DNA from: Hondaea fermentalgiana
Lineage: Eukaryota > Sar > Bigyra > Thraustochytrida > Thraustochytriidae
Reading direction: 5' to 3'
Length of the DNA: 64,000 nt
Assembly: GCA_014084085.1 (NCBI GenBank)
Contig: NPFB01000078.1
Span: forward strand, 40,343 to 104,342
Numbering within the stretch: the first letter of the stretch is position 1; each line of letters opens with the position of its first letter. The notes under the pieces are model-generated. The model saw only the letters and a program-made list of their open reading frames with translations, searched no databases and was not told where the DNA came from. Positions 50,601-57,658 of the stretch are shown piece after piece. A program made the position numbers and the translations under genes.

Positions 50601-51944
50601 AAAAGTAGACCCCACGGCGCCAAGACAGTCTTCGTCGGCAGACCAAGCGATGTCTGCAATATTTCCATGGGGAATCTCGACTGGATCGCCTATGCGCTCC
50701 CCTGTCCGCCAGTCCCAAACCTCGATACGAGGTCTCTGAGGAGCCCGACTGTCAAACGAGTGCAACTTCTTTGGAGCTATGTTGGTGGCTACAGCAAGAA
50801 GTTGCCCACCGCGGCTAAAAAGAATCTGACTTGGCCCAGGTGCAACCTGAATAACACTTTCCTGATAGTCATCATTCTCGATACGGCGTGGTTCCCACAC
50901 ACGGATCTCTCCGCTGAGATCTGCGCTTGCAATGTGCTGAAATGATGGATTGACATCGAGACTGTTGATTGGTGCTCGATGCCCGGTATAAACGGTCTGG
51001 GTACATGCATGGACATCTTGCACAATGACAGCTGTCCCCGTGGCGTACCCAATTCGCGTTCGCTTCGCGTCGAGATACTTTGCAGTGCCCTTGCTCCCTT
51101 TTCGAGGCGAGTATGCGTACGTCCAAGCTAGGTCGAGCCGCATACTCGTACGAGAGGACTCTGATGGAATTTCTTTCGGAAGCATGTCTCTGGCCGGTTC
51201 AACAGAACAATGTTTTTCTCCATCCTCGACCTCGGAATATGATCCCGGGAGTGTCTCGTCGCCTTCGTTTGGCCCCGTATCTGGGTGATGGTAAAGTGAG
51301 TCCTTTGTAGCAGCCTGAGCAAATATGGCGAATTCGTCGACAAATCGCATGATTTCCCGGTTTCCGCGTGCCCAGGAGACGAATTCTTCATAGGAGAGGC
51401 TTCGGTTCATGCTGTTATCGTACACTCGAAGCGCAAGACCGGCGATGTCTTCAAAGGGCTTGTCGTCAGCGAGCAGTTCGAGTGAGCGAGTTTCACGGAG
51501 TTGAATGAGTCGAAGTGTGCCAAGAACAGTGGAGCGCACCATAAGTACAAGTTCCTCGTAGCAAAGTGCGCCATTCAGGTTCAGATCGTAAAGCTCAAAG
51601 CAGAATTGTGTCTTGGCTGCAAAGTCTTCGCAGCTAAGCATCATGATTCCGGCAAGAAACTCGAGACAGTTGACGCGACCGTTATTTCCGGTATCCATGA
51701 GGCGAAAGAGTTCCTGAGCCTCTTCATTGGTGATGGCAGGGACCGCGGAAGAGATCCATGCATTGAATTGGCTCTGCACCATGACAAAGGTCCCCACCTT
51801 TTTCAAAGTGCTCAATAGCATCTTGACATCCTGCATAGGCCACGAGGCAAATGGAAAGGCAGCTTGCCGTAGATGCCCTCCTTTGAGAAGAAAATCATCT
51901 CCACCAGGTATGGTTGGACTTTGCCGTGACGTCACGACACCCAT
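44634..51944 (-). CDS. Giant EF-hand plus triple EMAP-like (HELP-WD40) protein
   Basis: A 2436-residue protein. The N-terminus MGVVTS fits the N-myristoylation consensus. EF-hand-like loops follow: DTGNNGRVNCLEF near 81, DLNLNGALCYEEL near 118 and a weaker DNSMNRSLSYEEF near 175. The remainder consists of three EMAP-type modules, each starting with a HELP-like sequence (LDLAWTYAY near 266, LDWVQGY near 1080, LDWVYGRSS near 1830) followed by many WD40 repeats (HIASADLSGEIRVW, LIATGDEAGHVIIW, MVTAGTDARICMWDL). Three modules are also found in EML5/EML6, which bind microtubules. The EF-hands suggest calcium regulation. Axonemal or cytoskeletal function is inferred. The reading frame is uninterrupted over 7.3 kb. 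Start at the first ATG. Confidence 0.82.
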   Translation of the reverse strand: MGVVTSRQSPTIPGGDDFLLKGGHLRQAAFPFASWPMQDVKMLLSTLKKVGTFVMVQSQFNAWISSAVPAITNEEAQELFRLMDTGNNGRVNCLEFLAGIMMLSCEDFAAKTQFCFELYDLNLNGALCYEELVLMVRSTVLGTLRLIQLRETRSLELLADDKPFEDIAGLALRVYDNSMNRSLSYEEFVSWARGNREIMRFVDEFAIFAQAATKDSLYHHPDTGPNEGDETLPGSYSEVEDGEKHCSVEPARDMLPKEIPSESSRTSMRLDLAWTYAYSPRKGSKGTAKYLDAKRTRIGYATGTAVIVQDVHACTQTVYTGHRAPINSLDVNPSFQHIASADLSGEIRVWEPRRIENDDYQESVIQVAPGPSQILFSRGGQLLAVATNIAPKKLHSFDSRAPQRPRIEVWDWRTGERIGDPVEIPHGNIADIAWSADEDCLGAVGSTFAQLWMVQKAGPSAQRFRQHRSHRLAHDANEATGHLRGPSVPPGSCGSLEPVALDLESICKQQDLQPSSLCFVGKDLVIGTAQGMLIQYKISARRLEKVVDASMDSQPILHVLEWKAGIVSASTLGELRLWDMGLHPLGTGLETVGSAAASTSFRSEEKLARNAITLSGSASANEPIPDSSIVVSSMCIVNPVLSKVALIATTSGHIFEINLGEKVSSPCRTKIPIVQALGGGGAAPALAVMPQDDSIVVTCSCADARLCVWDSAARRLAYSCLLSSPGVCLAFAPNGEYLAVGLASGEISVRLAGSASLLSEEATRIPRSGLDCSGGPVSICFSPDGLRIAAYFSGGAVHVFDVRRHSLDPHKLFTRAQVLRIDAPSAEVPHRAVLGWSHCSSFLKISIFSVNEPMSLRHHYADIARGGHMLEDSLADVRGISWTSQAYPAEEDLQALPNSLRRDACVFDVALGRLAIGDQNGGCSCVNFPCASETTILRASPADSERVSVVCVKFIQGGAALMAAYANGTMAQWAVVKNDSNIDEEEKEAKQEVASICDLEFEHEIAQRRLVANSDDSCEEVSVQNAASIPEFDRLCEGDETMPLNDWQSSQETPDTQKSDEHQVLLDAMGVHEGRKDAEVVLDWVQGYNAAGKNIQYLFDRRLAFPACGMVTMVGFNTGSGKLQQRFLRPQHAASLQHREIPAGHRVVEVLATTPRRTHIAFAQGSSVHVWDAEKMLMVCEIDLPWAKGGVSHLAFSSDGNLLCVVGGDHMQTVATVEWSTRRVQGFVPSGADSVHDMIWTCEKHFVTVGVRHVTFWKSQRGSAPTSQRGSFASKTGVAVAVQNVYSVCAVDSSTVITGLADGTLAVWDVKTHCITKILIQHQERVGPCFALCFVPTQIGGFLAGNKAGHVTLWTRAGPDDFEEHVLHKAEGKSKGVGVRAISVVSKDQNAQRIAGSNASRLVYGAVAFRDGKITEFIIDTDARSLAHDTAPELLLETHSKGEAWALATHPKEQFAASAADDGKLCLWALDEKKKVAEVEVQRKVISLALSSAEAQDSLGHLAVATDDGFLQVFALFLPPSSTERSLEEMIVEPFSDIDALRDWAQVLRYSPDASLLAAGCHDQSIYIFDRSANYVLLHKLAGHTSFVASLDWSLESAQGEMGLPLWHLQSICGSRELLYWQVSRNAAQRLSSAGFAKDIEWASWTCTNGWAVSKVPSRANWTTCARSNGGLHLIAGDKDGNLNLHSFPCAASGRVYKDHAAQVTQVCFSAQDRYVLSLDSRRALCIWQTENLEGICRAREIWAQRSEAEKNHLLDQARQRLAGRRDESQQPNYIEAAAYSRQQFPTKHALAQEQADLPWSIDNVAWKDCLPKSALASAAPLARPADLALDWVYGRSSRCGARFVGEQDDVLFVAANLAVIQRPVRDGRLARQSFFWGHDAAIVAVDVSTDGQLIATGDEAGHVIIWKESTLQQECSLRVEDGVQQVALSALGSLVAVLTYAGAFTIACAKTGQIKATGGSGPAHAMVLVPKSEGDTNADIDVILADETGLRVWTFDPVRNRMSSTAARSPVQGQITCLAFLGGRLVSGHADGALVAWNGASTSVWRIMTKEDLKTPHSRVVLADLATIMPGRDRRELLCISSSGKAIFVDANLDPLPGDGLEALGVALACGDYDRTGRGAWLFSTQQGRLLEYETFSHSSSELVCGHGSAHQGLECAAFSIDGQPHMVTAGTDARICMWDLKERKLVREQELPDAATSCAVSVSGHHHIAVGTRSGFLVIFAANLTRQLLQMSIAFLQGSDHSRDAVRSLQYSGDGQRLAVGSDDGQIRILETRNYALVQKLSLEPPNPVTHLDWSCDGTCIRSNGCVQSLPALQVARLVPKLKQNVYHETQVKDEDGSLAPRERDPMWNTSTCALTEKTARLCSSESSRVPVAVAEDCNVVAMSDGRLEGISGGPASRVRFSAKNGGQLFAKRDERWLVSSGRMDGLIFQFITN

Positions 51945-52268
51945 TGTACGGCCTCTTTCTCTCGTAAGAACAAGGCTCTTGAAAAGGTTCGTGCTCGACG
52001 CAACGCTGGCAGCAGCGCGCCGCTACTTTTTCTTTTCTTTGGTTTTCTTAGGCTTTCTCGCGTGCCGTCACTCGACTGTCTCGTTCTCCTCGTTTTCCAC
52101 CTCGAACAAGCTCAAAGCTTTGCTTGACGTCTGTGTGCTTGCCTGTTCGTATTTTATTTGCGCGAAAGGAGTCTTCTAGCGTGTTGCCACCTCCGAAGCA
52201 GCCTTTGCGCCTCGAGTCTCGTCTGGGCTACGCCTCGCACTTTGTTTGTCTCGTCTGGTGGCGCCGCG

Positions 52269-52293
52269 GCCTGCCTGCCTGCCTGCCTGCCTG
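52269..52293. repeat. CCTG tetranucleotide microsatellite
   Basis: Six copies of CCTG in the divergent promoter region. Confidence 0.9.
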
Positions 52294-52310
52294 CTGATCA
52301 CGAGGGTCCC

Positions 52311-52326
52311 ACGGACGGCCGTCCGT
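52311..52326. repeat. Perfect 16-base palindrome ACGGACGGCCGTCCGT
   Basis: A perfect inverted repeat without spacer in the divergent promoter region. It could be a site for a dimeric DNA-binding protein, but one copy gives no statistical support. Confidence 0.5.
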
Positions 52327-52733
52327 AGGCGGGCCCTCTAGGACAAGTCAGTTGATTTCTGAGGACCCGGGCTCGCGATTCGGAGCCCCGACAATGCGGC
52401 CTTGTTCCTGTGCGACTCGTGTGTAGAAAGTACTGCTAGTTCGAGTCATCAGAGCATCTAACAGTAAGTCCGAGTCCAAACTGGTGCTCAACGGTCATTT
52501 GAGAGACACATGTCAGAAGTCCCAGTCTCTTCAACGGCTAGGAGGGGAATCGCGCGGGATTCGCAAGCCCGCGAGGACGAGCGAGCCCGAAAGCCGCGGC
52601 GGCGGAGGAACGAGCAATCGAATCGTCGTAGACAGACCGTCATACCTTCAGCCTCAGGTTCTTCGAGGTCCTCTGGAGTTTATTTCTCGACGGAGCTAGC
52701 ACAGAAGAAGAAGAACAACACGAAGAGGAAAGA

Positions 52734-53740
52734 ATGGCCGGCGACGAAGAAGAGTCGAAGACCGGCGGTGCCGAGGGTGTCGAGGACGACACGGCGCCCA
52801 AGATGAAGGAGCTTCATATGCGTGAGCGCGCCATCGCACGCGCGGAAGACTTACAAGAGACCAAAGTCGAGGTACGTATGATCGCACAATGCTAGAATCA
52901 TGGTTTTCTTATCGAAGGGGGAATTTAGAAATCGGACGTAGCCGAGAGAGCGGAAGATGTGCATTGCGATTAGCCGAAGAGGGAAAGATGAGAGACCGCT
53001 CTGGACTGACAGAACTTCACTTTAACGAAACGATACAGCAAGCGGTCAACAAGAAGCTTGACGAGCTTGAAATCAGCAATGGCCGTCTCAATTCCGCTGC
53101 GAAAATCTTCAAAAAGATTTGCGGACATTATCCTGCAGCAATCGGTAAAGCTGTCAGCAAAAAGGAGCGTCAGGACGACGCACTTGAGGAACAGAGCCTT
53201 GTGTACGGGGAGATACAATTCCGAACCTTTGCGCTTGCGCTGGAGAAGATCCGACACAAGTACGGGGGTCTGAGCGAGCCTGGCGGGATCTTTGTGGACG
53301 TGGGCAGTGGATCTGGAAAGCCCGTCTTTGCGGCGATGCTTATGCACGAGTTTGATCGCGTGATTGGCATCGAGATCCTCACTGGCTTGCATGAACTCTC
53401 GCGAGACATGGAAGCCATTTGGCACGAACGCAAGCACAAGATTGGGGGCATCACCGAGAAAATGTCCAAAACACAAATTGAATTTATTCGTGGGGATATC
53501 TTCAACGTGGATTGGTCGGATGCCACCCTCGCATTCGTCAACTCGACTTGCTTCGACGACGAGATGATGAATCGACTCGTCGAGCCAGCTGACAAAATGA
53601 AACCAGGGTCATTCTTCATCAGCTTTACCCGAAGGATACCAAGCGAGAACTGGCAAGTTCTCGAATACGAGCGACATCTTATGAGCTGGGGTGACGCAAC
53701 TGTCTTTATTCACCAGCGAAAGGCCGACCTGCAGACATAA
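52734..53740 (+). CDS. DOT1-like SAM-dependent methyltransferase, two exons
   Basis: Two exons: 52734-52871 (46 codons) and 53039-53740. Exon 1 begins MAGDEEESK and ends at GAG before GTACGT; the 167-base intron ends ACGATACAG, and joining in phase 0 gives ETKVE-QAVNKK in one helical stretch. The 279-residue protein has YGEIQFRTFALAL, then SAM motif I VDVGSGSGKPVF and the acidic GIEIL motif, then FVNSTCFDDEMM. These are the landmarks of DOT1 and DOT1-like enzymes (YGE, DxGSGxG, GIE, and N-S-x-F/C). DOT1 methylates Lys79 of histone H3; this protein lacks long extensions, so the substrate may differ. An ATG inside the intron (52889) gives a longer frame, but its first 50 residues look non-coding. 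Confidence 0.8.
52872..53038 (+). other. Spliceosomal intron (predicted)
   Basis: Donor GTACGT, acceptor TACAG preceded by a TTTAAC branch-like sequence. Length 167 bases. It restores phase and joins two helical coding segments. It is the only intron I can support in the window. Confidence 0.72.
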
Positions 53741-53886
53741 AAGGTAGAAGAATTTTTTTGGGTTGAAAATGGCGTCGGACCGGCGATCTGCTCTTCGAGT
53801 AAAGCAGAAAAATGACAGTCTCTGACTGTGCGAGCTCTTTGATGCAAAATATCTTACCAGGTACGCTGCAACAATGAAGTTGTAAA

Positions 53887-56607
53887 TTATCCATGCTTGG
53901 GCCGCTTCTTCGCGTCTGCGTCATCTTCCTGTGCCGGTACGAGACTAAAGAGCGCGGCAGAGGAGTGCTGACGCTTTGCAGAGCTCAGGAAGCTCAGAGT
54001 GTACATGTTCTCGTCGCAGAGTTTGGCCAGATCCTTATTTTGCGACGTGATGGCCTTTTGCAAAGCTCGAAACGAGGACATGAAGAGCTTCGACTGGTCG
54101 CGCAGACGGTCTTGGTGCACAGTGAGCAGAGCGCGCGCCCAGGCCAAGTGGTGCTGCAGGTTGGGCGTGGAGGAAATTTCATGAGCAATCAGCGCGAGGA
54201 CACGCGAGACGTAAACAACGGGAAGACCACGGGCAACGAGATCAAGTGACTCTGTGGGGATGGCTCGGTAAAGTTCGGTGATCAAATCGTCTTCGCCAAG
54301 GTGAAGGGCCATGGTAAAGGCCCGGCCATGGTCACCCTTGAGGGCGACTTCGCGAACACGGTCCGGGGTGACGTCCTCTTCGAGTTGGAAGGGATCAAAG
54401 AGCATGGCATTGTCGAGAGCGTAAATCATGAGACCCTCTGTGGTAGCAGCGGCCCATTCCTGGCCGTTCGGCGAGAACTGAACGCACTTGCAGCGGATCT
54501 CCGGTTTAGTGATGCGCTTGCCGAGATCGCCTCGCGAAGCACCCGGCAGAGCCTTGGCGCGGGCAGCCATGTCCTCGCCCTCAGAATCGGAGGCGTCGCT
54601 CAAGTCGAGGGTATCTGAGTTACCGGCCTCGGTGAGCTTGCGCGAGTCGAGCTTGTCCAAGATACCGTCGAGTGAGCGATTGTGAGAGAGCTGGTACTTT
54701 TTCAAAAGCACACGCTGTTCGACTTGGTAAATGCAAACGAACTTGCTGCGTCCTCCTGCAATAATGCACGAGCCGTCCGCCGTGTAGCATACGCTGCTAA
54801 AGTGTTTGTTGTGTGTTGCGTTTTTAGACGTTGTTCGGTCGTGCGCGCGACGGCCACCAGAAATGTCTTTGGCACCCGCGATGCTTGTCTTTTGATACCC
54901 GGACTCGACATCCCAAAAGAGCAGCTGGCCGCTGAGAGCGCCGACGCACACTTCCTTGCCGTCGGGACGAAAAGCGACACAGAGTCCATTGGAACCCACT
55001 TCTTTCGTTTCCGTGGGGGCGGTCCCGCTATAGGGCTCCCAGAAGCGCAAAGTACGATCCCATGAGGTTGAGGCGATAAGAGGCTTGGAGGGCGAAAACG
55101 CCAACGCCGACACAGGGCCTTCATGGCCTGAAAGGACATCAAGCAATCGCCCCGTTTGAAGTGACCAAACGTAAATGTCCGGGGGGTCCATTGCTCCGGC
55201 GCAAACAATTTCACCCTGACCGTCGACGGCCAAGCACGTGAGCTGCGTGGGCGTGGGCGTGACCATAGTGCGAAAGTTGCGGTATCGAACAAGATCAAAC
55301 GCACGCACCGAGCCATCGAGACTTGCGCTGACAACAGCGTTGCCGGCATCGCCAACGAAACTGAGCGCGGTTACGGGCGCCTCGTGCTCGCTAAAGGTGA
55401 CAAAGCAAAAACCAGAAGTCGTGCTCCAAAGTTTGACTTTGGCGTCGTCGCCGCCTGTGGCTACGAGCTGGCCGTCGGGGGAGTAGGCAGCCACATTGAG
55501 GTCGTAAAAGTGGCCCTGTTGCTTGAGCACATAGGTCTCAGACTGCCACTCCCAAACAAGAACTTGGCCGAGCTGCGCCGAGGCGAGGGCAAGCCATTCT
55601 CCGGTACTGTTAACGGCGGCGCTGCGGAGCTCATGTTGCGACACACTGAGCGACTGAAGATGTGTAGCATCTGGCATCTCAAACAGAGAAAAAACACCAT
55701 TGTCGAAGCCTACCACGAGGAGCCCCTTGCTACGCTGCAACACGGCGCAATGTACTCGGGCGTGGTCGCGTTGGATAAAGTGACGCGCTTCGCGTTGCCA
55801 TTCCCCAAGCTTGATGCTCAATGGAGGATCACTTTCCCCTGCGTCGTCCTTTGCGAGTTTGCCGCCGCCATTTGCAACCTTGTCCTCCTCTTCATCGCCG
55901 TCGCTCGCGGCTTCGTCGTCGCTGCCGTTTGATTCGGCAAGCGGGGCCCATTCCCAGCGCCAAACGATGAGAGCGCCATCCTTGGACAGCGTATAGATGA
56001 GTTCGTCTTCGGCAAAGAAGCAACCCACGACGCGTTCCTTATGGCCCGTGAGCGTCACAACGACAAAATCTTTTTCGGTGACGAGCGAGTACACTCGCGC
56101 GCTCATATCCTTGGATCCGGTCACGAGATAGCGACCGGAAGGCGACCACGAGAGACTAATGACTGCATCATGATGGCCCGTGTAGGTGCGGTGCAGTACG
56201 AGCGGCGAGAATTCCTTTTGTACGCCCCCTGGGGCAGCCCAAACCTGAACATGGCGGCCCACCGCGACGGCCAGGTGCTTGTTGTCGGGACTAAACGCCA
56301 TGACACGGACCTTGCCCTTCATGTTGAATCGGTGCAGAACCTTGCGGGAGGCGAAATTTACGAGAAGTCCACGGCCTTCGGTGTCCACAACGACGAGAAG
56401 ACGATTATCGTGCGAGAGGCACATGCATCGCACGTTCCGTCGCAGCTCAAAGGGCAGCGTTTCGGCAGCGTTGTTGACAAGATCAAAGAGGCGGACTCGG
56501 TTTCCCACCCCGGAGAGAAGCATATTTCCGGTTTCGTCATCAAAGATGACATTTCCATTTGAGTAGCTCACGCCGAGCAGGTCCTTGAACCTGTAGTTGA
56601 ACTTCAT
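53887..56607 (-). CDS. PWP2: PWP2, U3 snoRNP / small-subunit processome WD40 protein
   Basis: A 906-residue homologue of periodic tryptophan protein 2 (UTP1), a component of the UTP-B complex that processes 18S rRNA in the nucleolus. The N-terminus MKFNYRFKDLLGVSYSNGN is typical of PWP2. Two seven-bladed WD40 propellers span about residues 10-650 (for example GRYLVTGSKDMSARVY, GQLVATGGDDAKVKLW, PLIASTSWDRTLRFWEP). An acidic insert lies near 225-265. A C-terminal Utp12 domain (about 760-880) contains the helical DDLITELYRAIPTESLDLVA region. Length matches the family (about 900). It converges on the methyltransferase gene, 146 bases apart. Start at the first ATG. Confidence 0.95.
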   Translation of the reverse strand: MKFNYRFKDLLGVSYSNGNVIFDDETGNMLLSGVGNRVRLFDLVNNAAETLPFELRRNVRCMCLSHDNRLLVVVDTEGRGLLVNFASRKVLHRFNMKGKVRVMAFSPDNKHLAVAVGRHVQVWAAPGGVQKEFSPLVLHRTYTGHHDAVISLSWSPSGRYLVTGSKDMSARVYSLVTEKDFVVVTLTGHKERVVGCFFAEDELIYTLSKDGALIVWRWEWAPLAESNGSDDEAASDGDEEEDKVANGGGKLAKDDAGESDPPLSIKLGEWQREARHFIQRDHARVHCAVLQRSKGLLVVGFDNGVFSLFEMPDATHLQSLSVSQHELRSAAVNSTGEWLALASAQLGQVLVWEWQSETYVLKQQGHFYDLNVAAYSPDGQLVATGGDDAKVKLWSTTSGFCFVTFSEHEAPVTALSFVGDAGNAVVSASLDGSVRAFDLVRYRNFRTMVTPTPTQLTCLAVDGQGEIVCAGAMDPPDIYVWSLQTGRLLDVLSGHEGPVSALAFSPSKPLIASTSWDRTLRFWEPYSGTAPTETKEVGSNGLCVAFRPDGKEVCVGALSGQLLFWDVESGYQKTSIAGAKDISGGRRAHDRTTSKNATHNKHFSSVCYTADGSCIIAGGRSKFVCIYQVEQRVLLKKYQLSHNRSLDGILDKLDSRKLTEAGNSDTLDLSDASDSEGEDMAARAKALPGASRGDLGKRITKPEIRCKCVQFSPNGQEWAAATTEGLMIYALDNAMLFDPFQLEEDVTPDRVREVALKGDHGRAFTMALHLGEDDLITELYRAIPTESLDLVARGLPVVYVSRVLALIAHEISSTPNLQHHLAWARALLTVHQDRLRDQSKLFMSSFRALQKAITSQNKDLAKLCDENMYTLSFLSSAKRQHSSAALFSLVPAQEDDADAKKRPKHG

Positions 56608-56799
56608 TTATCCTGCTCGAGTCTTTGACGTGCGGGAGTAAGCTGTACAACGGGAAAAGAAAAGATGAGCGAAGCGTGCGCCACACGAAGCACTACTAGC
56701 AGCACCAGCAGCACCAGCAGCAGCAACACAACCAGCAAGAGTAGCGGAACTGTTTTCGACCACTCGCTGCCTTGGTAGTCTGGACTAGACTGGTCTGGT

Positions 56800-56830
<31 letters not shown>

Positions 56831-57658
56831 GGTCCTGAGCTACTACGTTGGAGGGCCTCTCCTGACGAGCCAGCGATCTCACAGAATCGTCTGCTCCTTT
56901 GCGTCACAAAGAGACTCGGGAGCCGTCTCTGCGCAAGCCGCTGCCTCGATCCTCTGCAGCCCCCACGAGTTCGCGGCCGCGCGGTGCCGCGAGCGTCTCC
57001 GGCTTTGTCTGCGTCGCCTTGGTTGGGACTGCCCGCGAAGACCAGAGTCCTCGCTCCGGGTTGGCTGGCTGCGACGTCGAAGAGGTCTATTTGGACAAAG
57101 AGGTCTATCTGCGCTCGACGCGGGCCAAAAAGGCCCAAACAAGAGGCCTATTTACAACGGATAGGAGGCCGCCGCTCGAGAGCAGCACGTTTGCGACAAG
57201 CTGAGAGAGAGACCCGAGTGTGGCGACGGGCTAGCTTTGCTCCGGACGCAGGCCAGAGAGACGTTTACGGAGGCGTGGTCGTTGCGGCCGGGCAAAGTTT
57301 GCTGGCTTTTTCCCTTCTAGGTTTTGGATGCTTGTCTCGGAGCTCTCAGGTTCGGGGAACAAGCTAGCGACGAGGCCAGCCTTGCGAGGAGGCAAGTAGA
57401 CAAATAGGCAAGCTGACAAACAGGCTGAGAGAGCTTTTTCTTTTCAAGTCAATTGACTCTGCAGAGTGTTTCTCGTAGTTAGGTCGGTAGCCTCGGCCAG
57501 ACGGAGAGACCAAAGGTCAGACGGAAGGCAGACAAGAAAAACAAACCTAGAGTTCACCGTTCATCTTGGCCAGCGGTGAGCACGACTCGGGCAAGGCGAG
57601 GCTTTTGCGGCTACGGGAAATAAATCAACGGGCCAAGGACTGCCTGGTTGTTCAAGAA
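56608..57658. other. Divergent intergenic (promoter) region
   Basis: A 1.05-kb spacer between divergent genes. It includes a CAG/CAC-rich patch (56700-56732) and a TGGTC pentanucleotide array (56791-56828). No gene recognised; short frames here are Arg-rich chance frames. Confidence 0.5.
56791..56828. repeat. TGGTC pentanucleotide repeat
   Basis: Seven perfect copies of TGGTC followed by a partial unit, about 180 bases upstream of the PWP2 start codon. Confidence 0.92.

Larger units (their letters stand above)
51945..52733. other. Divergent intergenic (promoter) region
   Basis: A 789-base spacer between divergent genes. It contains a CCTG array (52269-52293) and, 18 bases on, a perfect 16-base palindrome (52311-52326). 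Nothing else recognised. Confidence 0.5.

Noticed and set aside
52889..53038. Use of the ATG at 52889 as the start of the DOT1-like gene
   Set aside because: This would translate intron sequence. A two-exon model with consensus splice sites and matching phase gives a better N-terminus.
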